Below, in pieces: positions 23,714-32,593 of a DNA stretch of 64,000 nt. Position 1 is the first letter of the stretch, and the number at the start of each line of letters is the position of its first letter. Under the pieces are notes generated by a model. That model had not been told where the DNA came from. It ran no database searches and worked only from the letters and a program-made list of their open reading frames with translations. The stretch comes from a virus, in IMG/VR virus record IMGVR_UViG_3300027659_000031, positions 1-64,000 of that record; one strand, 5' to 3'. The translations under genes were made by a program, and so were the position numbers.

Positions 23714-25075
23714 ATGGCAAAAAAAGAAACCTATCAAGATTTAGAAGATTACAAATTTACAGAAAAAAAGATTCTTAGGTTAGTAGAAAGATATATTCAG
23801 CAAAAACACTATGATAAAAAGTGGGAAGCAGGTAAAGACTGGGTTCAATACGCAGGACCTTATTTTGATTCTAAAGAATATGTAGCAGCAATTAAAAGCT
23901 TATTGACTGAGTGGTTAGTATTAGGTGCTGATGCTAATAAGTTTGAAACTAAGTTCCCAAAAAAGTTTGGTAAAGAGTATGGACTATTAGCTAATTCAGG
24001 ATCTAGTGCTAACTTATTGATGATGCTAGCACTAACATCTAAGAGAGGTTTAAACTTACCTAAAGGCACAAAAGTTATTACTCCTATTGCAGGTTTTCCT
24101 ACTACTATTAATCCTATCTTACAAGTAGGCTTTACTCCTGTATTTGTAGATATTGAACTACAAACATTGAATCTTGATCTTGATCAAGTAGAAAAAGCCT
24201 GTATTGATAATCCTGATGCAAAAATCATTACATTTGCACATGTACTTGGCAATCCTCCCAACATGAATAGATTGATGGAGATCATTGAGAAGTATAAACT
24301 AATCTTGTTAGAAGACTGTTGTGATGCATTAGGATCCTTCTATGAAGGTAAACCTTTAGGATCGTTTGGAGAATTAGCAACTTGTTCATTCTATCCAGCA
24401 CACCATATGACTATGGCTGAAGGTGGATTTGTTGCATGTAAAGATGAGAACACTGAAAGGATTATACGTAGCTTTAGAGAATGGGGTCGTGGTTGTTATT
24501 GTATAGGTAAACAAAACCTATTAGAGAAAGGATCTTGTGGCTGTCGCTTCAATACATGGCTACCATCGCTACCAAATGATCTGTTCGACCATAAATATGT
24601 CTATGAAGAGATAGGCTATAATTTGAAACCTATTGAGCTTCAGGCATCAATGGGATTGGTACAGATGGAGAAGTTAGAAGAGATTGGACAAAAGCGTAGA
24701 GATAACTACAAGAATCTATTTAGTGCATTTAAAAAGTACAAACAGTATTTCCATTTACATGAAGCACAATTAGGAGCTGATGTTGATTGGTTTGCATTTC
24801 CTGTAACTCTTAGAGATGACGCACCATTTAAAAGATCTGATATCTGTCAATTCTTTGAAGCAAATAAAGTTCAAACAAGACCATACTTTGCAGGTAACAT
24901 TATGTTACAGCCAGCATATGAAGGACTCATGGATCCAAAAGAAGTTATTGAAAAGTTTCCTATCGCTAGAAAAGTTACTACTGACACTTTCTTCTTAGGC
25001 ACATCTCCAGTAATTAATAAAGAGAAGACAGATTATATTGAAATGATTCTTAATAAATTTATAGATCAACTATGA
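23714..25075 (+). CDS. rfbH: RfbH/DdhC-like CDP-4-keto-6-deoxyglucose-3-dehydratase
   Basis: 453 residues, DegT/DnrJ/EryC1 aminotransferase fold. The usual PLP-binding Lys is replaced by His (YPAHHMTMAEGG, about 227-238), the hallmark of the E1 3-dehydratase. Cysteines in GRGCYC and GSCGCRF fit its [2Fe-2S] ligands. FDHKYVYEEIGYNLKPIELQ is conserved in RfbH. It removes the C3 hydroxyl on the way to 3,6-dideoxyhexoses. The NDP (CDP or dTDP) is not fixed by the sequence. No clear E3 reductase is seen nearby. Confidence 0.85.
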   Translation: MAKKETYQDLEDYKFTEKKILRLVERYIQQKHYDKKWEAGKDWVQYAGPYFDSKEYVAAIKSLLTEWLVLGADANKFETKFPKKFGKEYGLLANSGSSANLLMMLALTSKRGLNLPKGTKVITPIAGFPTTINPILQVGFTPVFVDIELQTLNLDLDQVEKACIDNPDAKIITFAHVLGNPPNMNRLMEIIEKYKLILLEDCCDALGSFYEGKPLGSFGELATCSFYPAHHMTMAEGGFVACKDENTERIIRSFREWGRGCYCIGKQNLLEKGSCGCRFNTWLPSLPNDLFDHKYVYEEIGYNLKPIELQASMGLVQMEKLEEIGQKRRDNYKNLFSAFKKYKQYFHLHEAQLGADVDWFAFPVTLRDDAPFKRSDICQFFEANKVQTRPYFAGNIMLQPAYEGLMDPKEVIEKFPIARKVTTDTFFLGTSPVINKEKTDYIEMILNKFIDQL

Positions 25076-26061
25076 AAATAGCTTTTGTTAGTGAACTTCC
25101 TTTACATGGTAAAGTACCTGATAATTACTTTAATATGAGAACAGAGTTTGCTTGGATGCATGCTCTAAATGCAGATCATTACAATATAAGAAAGACTGAT
25201 AAGATACTTAACTACGATCATGTTTTTATAATCTTTCCAAAAGGAGAGGTCTATCTAAATGCAGTAGGATCAAAACTAATAGATAAACAAAACCCAGTGT
25301 CTGATATACTCAGATCATCTTTAGTAACAGACCTTAAAAGAAAAAATAAAAAGGTTCATTATGTACAAGAGGGTCCTCATTGGTTATTTAATGACTATGA
25401 GATATATGATCAGATCTACTTCTATAATATGATTCAAGAGTGTGATTCTATATTTGCACATAACGAACATGATAGAGTTTATTATAAAGGAATATTTCTA
25501 AACAAACCTGTTAATACTATCCAGACATTAATGATAGAAGATTTAATTAAAGACATCATACCTACTAAAGAAAATAAAACAATCATAGGAGGAAACTTTG
25601 CAAGGTGGTATGGAGGGTTTGAAAGTTATATGGTAGCTGATAATTTTGGTACAGAAATATGGGCGCAGGAGTCTCATGCAAAGAGGCAGGGTGAAGAGAT
25701 GGTAGAAGGTATAAAACATCTGCCTAGACTTATATGGTTAGACTGGATGAAGTCATTATCAACTTTCAAATACGCTGTTCATCTAATGCCTACAATTGCA
25801 GCTGGTACATTTAGTTTAAACTGTGCATATTTTGGTATACCCTGTATTGGAAATAGAGAGGTTGACACACAGAAGCTATGTCATCCTAATTTAGCCGTTG
25901 ATGTTAATGATATTCAGTATGCAACTGAATTGGCAAAGAGACTTAAAGAAGATCAAGGCTTTTATGAAGATTGTTCTTATCAAGCTAAACATAACTACGA
26001 GTCTTTCTATTCAATAGAAGATTGGAAAGAGAATATGAATAATATACTAAATAAAATATAA
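25072..26061 (+). CDS. Glycosyltransferase-like protein (GT-B type)
   Basis: 329 residues, overlapping the previous gene by 4 bp. IAFVSELPLHGKVPDNYFNM at the start, QECDSIFAHNEHD in the middle and TIAAGTFSLNCAYFGIPCIG near the C-terminus look like GT-B acceptor and donor halves. The strict EX7E motif is missing, so the family is uncertain. Confidence 0.6.
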   Translation: MKIAFVSELPLHGKVPDNYFNMRTEFAWMHALNADHYNIRKTDKILNYDHVFIIFPKGEVYLNAVGSKLIDKQNPVSDILRSSLVTDLKRKNKKVHYVQEGPHWLFNDYEIYDQIYFYNMIQECDSIFAHNEHDRVYYKGIFLNKPVNTIQTLMIEDLIKDIIPTKENKTIIGGNFARWYGGFESYMVADNFGTEIWAQESHAKRQGEEMVEGIKHLPRLIWLDWMKSLSTFKYAVHLMPTIAAGTFSLNCAYFGIPCIGNREVDTQKLCHPNLAVDVNDIQYATELAKRLKEDQGFYEDCSYQAKHNYESFYSIEDWKENMNNILNKI

Positions 26062-26062
26062 C

Positions 26063-27121
26063 ATGAAAACAGCATTAGTACTTGGAGCCGGTGGCTTTAT
26101 TGGATCTCATTTAGTTAAGAGATTAAAAGAAGAAGGTTTTTGGGTTCGTGGAGTTGATTTAAAATATCCTGAACATTGGGATACTATTGCAGATGATTTT
26201 ATAACTTGTGATTTAAGAGATTCAAAAAATGTAGAGTCTGTTATTAGACTAGAAGCCTATCAAGGATTTCCTCTACCTAGTAAGCATAGTCAATATCCAT
26301 TTTCTGAATTACTTGTATTTAATGAAGTATATCAATTGGCCGCAGATATGGGTGGAGCTGGATATATTTTTACAGGAGAGCATGATGCTGATGTAATGCA
26401 TAATTCTGCTTTGATTAATTTAAATGTAGCTCATTACGCAGTAAAAGGTAAAGTAAAAAGAGTTTTCTATTCCTCCTCAGCTTGTATGTACCCAGAACAT
26501 AATCAGATAGATCCAGCAAATCCTAATTGCAAAGAAAGTTCAGCATATCCTGCTAATCCAGATTCAGAATACGGATGGGAGAAATTATTCAGCGAGCGTT
26601 TATATTTAGCTTTTAATAGAAATTATAATCTTGATGTAAGAATAGCTCGTTTTCATAATATATTTGGACCGTATGGAACTTGGAAAGGAGGAAAAGAAAA
26701 AGCGCCTGCTGCAATGTGTCGTAAAGCTGCAGAAACTTTAGAAGGAGAAAATATAGAAGTCTGGGGAGATGGACAACAAACTAGATCATTTCTTTATATA
26801 GATGAATGTATTAACAGAGTATTAGAGTTCATGAGGCAAGATTCATTTATAGGACCTGTAAACATAGGTTCAGAAGAGATGGTTACTATTAATAGACTAG
26901 CGCAATTAGCAATAGACGCGTCAGGAAAAAATATATCTATCAAGAATATATCAGGACAAGAGTTTGAGTCAAAGTATGGATTCAAGTGTCCTGTAGGTGT
27001 TAGAGGTAGAAATAGTGACAGTACTCTTTATAAGAAAGAAATGGGATCTGACGTATACTATCCTTTAGATAAAGGTATTAAAGAAACTTTTGATTGGATT
27101 AGTAAACAAGTAAACTCATAA
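26063..27121 (+). CDS. GDP-mannose 3,5-epimerase-like extended SDR
   Basis: 352 residues. GAGGFIGSHL NAD loop, AADMGGAGYIF, SSSACMYPE, YGWEKL (catalytic Tyr/Lys) and RFHNIFGPYGTWKGGKEKAP then WGDGQQTRSFLYIDEC. These blocks match plant/bacterial GDP-mannose 3,5-epimerase closely. It would convert GDP-D-mannose to GDP-L-galactose or L-gulose, or act on a related sugar. Overlaps the next gene by 1 bp. Confidence 0.85.
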   Translation: MKTALVLGAGGFIGSHLVKRLKEEGFWVRGVDLKYPEHWDTIADDFITCDLRDSKNVESVIRLEAYQGFPLPSKHSQYPFSELLVFNEVYQLAADMGGAGYIFTGEHDADVMHNSALINLNVAHYAVKGKVKRVFYSSSACMYPEHNQIDPANPNCKESSAYPANPDSEYGWEKLFSERLYLAFNRNYNLDVRIARFHNIFGPYGTWKGGKEKAPAAMCRKAAETLEGENIEVWGDGQQTRSFLYIDECINRVLEFMRQDSFIGPVNIGSEEMVTINRLAQLAIDASGKNISIKNISGQEFESKYGFKCPVGVRGRNSDSTLYKKEMGSDVYYPLDKGIKETFDWISKQVNS

Positions 27122-27813
27122 TGTCTAAAATTTTTATTACTGGAGGTAAAGGAATACTAGGTAGTAAATTGGTTCTGTCTTTATTATCTAATCATGATGT
27201 ATATGCACCAGATAAAAAAGATTGTGATATAACCAATTTATCAGAGGTTAAAAATGCAATAAATCAATATCAACCAGATATAGTGATACATGCAGCTGCA
27301 TATGTAGATACCTTTGGATGCGAGAAAAATCCAATTAGTGCAATAGACACAAATATTATAGGTACTATAAACTTAGTTAAATCTATTTTAGAATTAAGTT
27401 GTAAATTTGTTTATATATCGTCTGAATATGTTTTTGGTGGCGACAGAGGGTACTATACAGTTGAAGACAAATTAGATCCAAAAAATATATATGGTAAAAC
27501 AAAAGCATCATCAGAATATATTGTTTCAATATTAGAAAATTATCAAATAATAAGAGCTCCATTTATAAGAAAAGTTTATCCTAAAGTATTTACAGATCAG
27601 TATTGCTCTAGATACTTTCTTGATGAAGCTGTACAGAAGATCATTTATAATATTATGAATAATAATGATAAGATAGTTCACATAGCTACAGAAAGAATGT
27701 CCTTATATGATTTATATATCAACAAAGGAATATATGCAGATCCTATAACAATGGATGAACATTTTCTACAAGTTATACCTAAAGATACTAGTTTAATAAA
27801 TAATAGCATATAA
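27121..27813 (+). CDS. RmlD-like dTDP-4-dehydrorhamnose reductase family protein
   Basis: 230 residues, shorter than RmlD (about 290). ITGGKGILGSKLV NAD loop, PDIVIHAAAYVDTFGCEKNP, YISSEYVFGG and YGKTKASSEYIV (active-site Tyr/Lys) are all in order. The C-terminal substrate half is reduced. Likely reduces a 4-keto-6-deoxy sugar. Confidence 0.75.
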   Translation: MSKIFITGGKGILGSKLVLSLLSNHDVYAPDKKDCDITNLSEVKNAINQYQPDIVIHAAAYVDTFGCEKNPISAIDTNIIGTINLVKSILELSCKFVYISSEYVFGGDRGYYTVEDKLDPKNIYGKTKASSEYIVSILENYQIIRAPFIRKVYPKVFTDQYCSRYFLDEAVQKIIYNIMNNNDKIVHIATERMSLYDLYINKGIYADPITMDEHFLQVIPKDTSLINNSI

Positions 27814-27814
27814 T

Positions 27815-28759
27815 ATGAAAAAAAATAGAGTTGCATGCGTAGTATTTTATACAGATGATAGATATGACGGTTTAGTTAGTAATGTTAGAAATAGTTTTTT
27901 ATCCTTTCATAAAGATGAAGCAGACTATTATCAAATAGATTATACTAACCAAAAAGAATATAATGATTCACTAGAGTACTTTGAATATGCACCAGAAACC
28001 TTTCTTATGCAATACATTTATGCATATGAAATAATGAGAAAATATAATTATGAGAAGGTTATTATTTTAGGTTCAGATACTATAGTTTGTAATAGAATGG
28101 ATGAGTTTATGGATAATGATACAACTCCTGTATTAGCAACATCCAATTACTATATTCATGAAGAAACAGAATATTGGAGTGCACCTATTATACAAATAAC
28201 TTTACCAGATGGATCTACTGAAATAGAGCATTTGAATATTAATGCTGATGTGGTTTGTTTTAATAGCCATGAAGCGTTAAAAAAAGTAATTGAACTTAGT
28301 ATAGAGCATTATGGATATTTCTCCATTCAAGGAGGATTGAATGAACTTGCATGGGCAGATAAGTCTTATGAAGTAGGAGTAGTTGATTTACCATATTCAT
28401 TAAGTAATGTGGCATATAATGTAAGATCTAAAGGCGTTCCTAGAACTAATATGATCAAAGAAGGGTTATTAGCAAATTGCTGGCCTCATAATGTTCATGG
28501 TTTTCCACATGAATGGTTGGCTAAAAGAGATTTGATTGATGGTAAACCATCTCCTATAAGAAAGTGGTATGTTAAAGATGGTAAACTATTTACTCATGAG
28601 CATAAGCAGATAAAATGTTTTCACTTTGTTGAAGGAATAGGAGGTAGACCTTTAGAAGATTTTATGACGTACATAAATGATTTTAAAACAAATTGGTTTA
28701 ACGAAGATACAATTAAGTATTTTAAAGAGATATGTAATTGCACTGAATTTTTTAATTAA
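27815..28759 (+). CDS. GT-A-type glycosyltransferase-like protein
   Basis: 314 residues. EKVIILGSDTIVCN resembles the DxD strand of GT8-like enzymes, preceded by a Rossmann-like half. LNINADVVCFN and CFHFVEGIGG supply later conserved-looking segments. Family assignment is weak, but size and context fit a transferase. Confidence 0.55.
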   Translation: MKKNRVACVVFYTDDRYDGLVSNVRNSFLSFHKDEADYYQIDYTNQKEYNDSLEYFEYAPETFLMQYIYAYEIMRKYNYEKVIILGSDTIVCNRMDEFMDNDTTPVLATSNYYIHEETEYWSAPIIQITLPDGSTEIEHLNINADVVCFNSHEALKKVIELSIEHYGYFSIQGGLNELAWADKSYEVGVVDLPYSLSNVAYNVRSKGVPRTNMIKEGLLANCWPHNVHGFPHEWLAKRDLIDGKPSPIRKWYVKDGKLFTHEHKQIKCFHFVEGIGGRPLEDFMTYINDFKTNWFNEDTIKYFKEICNCTEFFN

Positions 28760-28768
28760 AATTTAAAT

Positions 28769-30688
28769 ATGTATAAAGTTGTTCACAAACCTTGGGGTAA
28801 AGAAGAATGGTTAGAATTAAATGATGCGTATTGTTACAAGAGAATATACATCAATGCTGGATACAAAACTAGCTTTCAATATCATCAATTCAAAAAAGAA
28901 ACAAACTATATTATAGATGGTATAGCAGAGGTATGGTTAGAAAATGATGAAGGAGTAGTTGAGAAAAAGATAATGAAAAGAGGAGAGTTTTTCAACGTAA
29001 CCCCACCTAAAAAGCATAGAGTAATTGCTATCACAGATATTATTTTACAAGAAGTATCTACCCCTCATGTAGACGATGTATTCAGAATAGATGATGAATT
29101 TAATAGAGCAGATGGTAAAATAGAAGCAGAACATAAAACTCCTGCAGTCTTAATTCTATCTGCTGGATTAGGAAGTAGATTGAAAGATCTTACTAAGAAT
29201 ATTAATAAGGCAATGATTCCGATAAATAATAAGGCAATCATATCTTATATTGTAGAGAAGTTTCCTTCTAATTATGATTTTATATTAGCTCTAGGATATA
29301 AAGGAGAGGAACTAAAACAATACTGCCAATTAGCTCATCCCAATATTAATTTTACTTTTGTTAATGTAGACAAAATAGAAGGAGCTGGATCTGGACCTGG
29401 GTACTCTGCTTTTAAATGTAAAGAATATCTACAAAGACCATTTTATTTTATCGTATCAGATTGTATCATAGATTCTAAGATGCCTCATTTAGATGGTAAC
29501 TGGTTAGGAGTTTATCCTACTAGTTATCCTGAAAAATACTCTACTGTAGAAATAGATCAAGATAGCAACATATTAAGTTTAGTTAATAAAGATGAACAGG
29601 GATATGATAATGCTTTTATAGGATTGGCTAGTATTTGGGACTATGATATATTTTGGAACGAATTAAAAGATAGTAATAGTGAAGAGATTATCTCAGCATT
29701 TAAAGACTTTTCCAAGTATCCTAGTTTTAAATCTAAAGAATTAAAGTGGATAGACACAGGTAATTTAGATGATTTGAATAATGCTAAAGAGCATTTTAAT
29801 GACAATCCACTATCATTATATAAGGCAACAGATGAGATAACATATAAATGCGGAACGTTTATTAAGTTTAATCCAGATACAAACTTCATAAAAAATAAAT
29901 CAAAGAGAGCCGAGATATTAAAATCAATAGTACCATCAGGATATAAAAATACAAGTTATTTTATATCTTATAACTGGGAACCTGGAATGACTCTCTATTC
30001 ATATGATCAATATTCACTATATAGTAAGTTTTTAGAATTTTATAAAAATATCTTATCTTCATCAAAGAAATGGAAAGGATCTAATACATCAGAACTTGTT
30101 TATGACTTTTATGTAACTAAAACCAATAAAAGAAAGAATTTGTTTCTAGATAAGTTTGGGTCTGAATACTATACAGAGCAGTATACTATTAATGGTAAAA
30201 AATATGATTCTATGCAGTCTACAATAGATAACATAGATCTATCAATATTCAAAGATACTCATTTCTATAATATGTTTCATGGAGATTTACAGTTTGATAA
30301 CATACTTTACAATGATCAAAATGATAAGTTTACATACATAGATTGGAGAGAATCATTTGCAGGTAATATAGAAGGCGGAGATATATATTATGATCTTGCT
30401 AAATTATATGGCGGATGTTTAATTCCTTATAATCTAATGAAAGAGAAAGATCCTATATCTTTATTAGAAGGATCTTCTACAGTTGAATATTCATATTATA
30501 TACCTCAAGATCTTAATAGGTTTAAAATAATATATGAAAAATGGATATTAGATCAAGGATTTGATTTGAATAAAGTTAAACTAATAACCGGTATTATATT
30601 TTTGAATATGTCTCCTTTACATGATAGAGTATTTGCAAAAATGCTATGGTTTAAATCAATACAACTTCTAAATGATCTTAATAAATAA
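28769..30688 (+). CDS. Cupin - sugar nucleotidyltransferase - APH/choline-kinase fusion
   Basis: 639 residues, three domains. A mannose-6-phosphate-isomerase-type cupin (about 1-112: HKPWGKEEWLEL, GYKTSFQYHQFKKETNYII). A nucleotidyltransferase (125-335: LILSAGLGSRLKDLTKNINK loop, VSDCIIDS, WIDTGNLDDL). A kinase with HGDLQFDNILY at about 503 and YIDWRESFAG, the catalytic and metal motifs of aminoglycoside phosphotransferase/choline kinase. Together it could make and activate a sugar or polyol phosphate in one chain. The gene overlaps the next by 17 bp. Confidence 0.8.
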   Translation: MYKVVHKPWGKEEWLELNDAYCYKRIYINAGYKTSFQYHQFKKETNYIIDGIAEVWLENDEGVVEKKIMKRGEFFNVTPPKKHRVIAITDIILQEVSTPHVDDVFRIDDEFNRADGKIEAEHKTPAVLILSAGLGSRLKDLTKNINKAMIPINNKAIISYIVEKFPSNYDFILALGYKGEELKQYCQLAHPNINFTFVNVDKIEGAGSGPGYSAFKCKEYLQRPFYFIVSDCIIDSKMPHLDGNWLGVYPTSYPEKYSTVEIDQDSNILSLVNKDEQGYDNAFIGLASIWDYDIFWNELKDSNSEEIISAFKDFSKYPSFKSKELKWIDTGNLDDLNNAKEHFNDNPLSLYKATDEITYKCGTFIKFNPDTNFIKNKSKRAEILKSIVPSGYKNTSYFISYNWEPGMTLYSYDQYSLYSKFLEFYKNILSSSKKWKGSNTSELVYDFYVTKTNKRKNLFLDKFGSEYYTEQYTINGKKYDSMQSTIDNIDLSIFKDTHFYNMFHGDLQFDNILYNDQNDKFTYIDWRESFAGNIEGGDIYYDLAKLYGGCLIPYNLMKEKDPISLLEGSSTVEYSYYIPQDLNRFKIIYEKWILDQGFDLNKVKLITGIIFLNMSPLHDRVFAKMLWFKSIQLLNDLNK

Positions 30689-31286
30689 AGATACAAAAAT
30701 ATATGGGTCATTTTCCACTAATCCTGGCAATAATGGCTGTGTGTTCTTTAATAATAAATTTAAAGAAAATAATGTAAACGCTATATATAAATCTTTCTAT
30801 TCTAATAATATAGAAGATTCTGTATTAGCAGCTAAATCGTTGCAATTTTCAGGGTTTGCTATTAGTATGCCATTTAAAACAGAAGTGCTGAAGTATATAG
30901 ACAGCGTGGATTATGCTGTTAAACAAATAGGAGCTGCAAATACTATAGTTAATAAAGATGGCAAATTAAAAGCTTATAATACAGATTGCACGGCTTTGTA
31001 TAACTATCTGAAAAGTAGTAAAATAGACTCACTTACAATATTAGGAAACGGAGGATTCAGTAAAGCTCTACAATATACATGTGAGCTCCTAAATATAAAA
31101 TATTCAGTTGTTTTGAGACATGATTTTGAAAATGTTCCTAATCTCAAAGGATATGTATTTAATGCCACACCAATTGATGTAGAAGTAGAAGGTACTTTAA
31201 TTGATGGCAGACCGTTTACAGATGAAGGAAAAAAAATTGCAAGACTACAAGCAGAGGAACAATATAAAATTTATATGAATGAATAA
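30672..31286 (+). CDS. Shikimate-dehydrogenase-like protein (AroE family)
   Basis: 204 residues, shorter than AroE (about 270). FSGFAISMPFKTEVL holds the catalytic Lys of the NVTxPxK motif. IGAANTIV and AYNTDCTALYNYL are the conserved AroE substrate segments. LTILGNGGFSKAL is the NADP glycine loop. The C-terminal dinucleotide half is truncated. In a glycan operon it more likely reduces a keto-cyclitol or keto-sugar than shikimate. Confidence 0.75.
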   Translation: MILINKDTKIYGSFSTNPGNNGCVFFNNKFKENNVNAIYKSFYSNNIEDSVLAAKSLQFSGFAISMPFKTEVLKYIDSVDYAVKQIGAANTIVNKDGKLKAYNTDCTALYNYLKSSKIDSLTILGNGGFSKALQYTCELLNIKYSVVLRHDFENVPNLKGYVFNATPIDVEVEGTLIDGRPFTDEGKKIARLQAEEQYKIYMNE

Positions 31287-32244
31287 CATAAAGTACTTTA
31301 TAGGACCTATGTCTAAAAATGTTGTGGATGCTATAACTGATTTTTGCAATAAAACAGGAAATAATATAGCTTTAATACCTTCTAGAAGACAGGTAGAGTG
31401 GAGTGGTGGATATGTAAATAATTGGACTACAGAAGAATTTAGTAAGTACACGCCACTATTAAAACAGAGAGATCATTCAGGACCAGGCCAAGGTATAGTA
31501 GATGATGATGGATACGAATCATTAAAATATGATTGTCAGTATTTAGATCTTATTCATATTGATCCATGGAAAAAATATCCTGTATTTACTGATGGATTAA
31601 AAGAGACAATTAAAATGATTGAATATTGCTATCAGCTAAATCCTAAGATACAATACGAAGTTGCTACTGAAGAATCAATTAGAAGATTTGAACCATATGA
31701 ATTATCAGACCTAATGCACCAACTTAAGAGTAGGTTATTTGCAGAAGTTTATAGTAGAATAAAGTATCTGGTTATACAATCTGGTACTTCTTTAAAAGGA
31801 ACTAATCAAACAGGTGTGTATGATTCTGAAAGATTAAAAGATATGATATCTGTTTGTAAACAATTTAAAATATTATCTAAAGAACATAATGGTGATTATA
31901 TCCCAGTATCTGTTATAAAAGAAAAATTTTCATTAGGTTTAGATGCGATCAATATAGCTCCTGAATTTGGTCTTATAGAAACACAAACTTATCTTAATGA
32001 AATTAAAGATAGTAAAACATTAGATAGATTTTGGCAAATATGCTATGATTCTAAGAAGTGGATTAAGTGGGTAAACCCAAGTTTTGACCCGTACGTGAAT
32101 AAGATAGACCTTATAAAAATATGCGGTCATTATGTACTATCACATCCTGAATTTATAAACGAGATCAAAGAACAATTTGATGATATAGACGCAAGAATAA
32201 AAAACAATATTAAAAATAAATTAATAGAATTGTATGGATACTAG
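31279..32244 (+). CDS. TIM-barrel aldolase-like protein (GatZ/KbaZ-like)
   Basis: 321 residues. ALIPSRRQVEWSGGYVN, KQRDHSGPGQGI, DLIHIDPWKK and YEVATEESIRRFEP resemble the tagatose-bisphosphate aldolase-associated GatZ/KbaZ fold (RDHxGP, IHIDP). LGLDAINIAPEFGLIET gives a later barrel strand. Metal-binding residues could not be assigned. It probably handles a phosphorylated keto-sugar in the operon. Overlaps neighbours on both sides. Confidence 0.55.
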   Translation: MNNIKYFIGPMSKNVVDAITDFCNKTGNNIALIPSRRQVEWSGGYVNNWTTEEFSKYTPLLKQRDHSGPGQGIVDDDGYESLKYDCQYLDLIHIDPWKKYPVFTDGLKETIKMIEYCYQLNPKIQYEVATEESIRRFEPYELSDLMHQLKSRLFAEVYSRIKYLVIQSGTSLKGTNQTGVYDSERLKDMISVCKQFKILSKEHNGDYIPVSVIKEKFSLGLDAINIAPEFGLIETQTYLNEIKDSKTLDRFWQICYDSKKWIKWVNPSFDPYVNKIDLIKICGHYVLSHPEFINEIKEQFDDIDARIKNNIKNKLIELYGY

Positions 32245-32593
32245 ACCTGCTACTATATTTTGCGATATAGATGGAACTCTAACTAAGCACACACTACCTA
32301 CTGTATCTCAACTTCCATCTAATAAAATGGTACTGTTGGATGGTACTTTAGATAAATTAAATGAGTGGGATAAAAAAGGATATAGGATTATTCTGACAAC
32401 AGGTAGAAAGGAAGGATTGAGAGCACAAACAGAAAAACAATTGCAAGAAGCAGGAATAATATATGACCAGCTTATTATGGGAATAGGTGGAGGTCCTAGA
32501 TACTTAATTAATGATAAGAAGCCAGATGGCAGAGAGGTAGCTAAAGCCATTAATATAAATAGGAATGAAGGAATTAAAAATGTAGAGTTGTGA
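32234..32593 (+). CDS. HAD-superfamily phosphatase
   Basis: 119 residues. TIFCDIDGTL is HAD motif I (nucleophile Asp, acid/base Asp). LTTGRKEGLR gives motif II Thr and NDKKPDGR the C-terminal part. No cap domain, like KDO-8-phosphate-type phosphatases. Likely removes phosphate from a sugar intermediate. Confidence 0.8.
   Translation: MDTRPATIFCDIDGTLTKHTLPTVSQLPSNKMVLLDGTLDKLNEWDKKGYRIILTTGRKEGLRAQTEKQLQEAGIIYDQLIMGIGGGPRYLINDKKPDGREVAKAININRNEGIKNVEL

Noticed and set aside
30672-31286. Genuine shikimate pathway enzyme
   Set aside because: The chain is short in the NADP half and no other aromatic genes are present; only an AroE-like fold is claimed.
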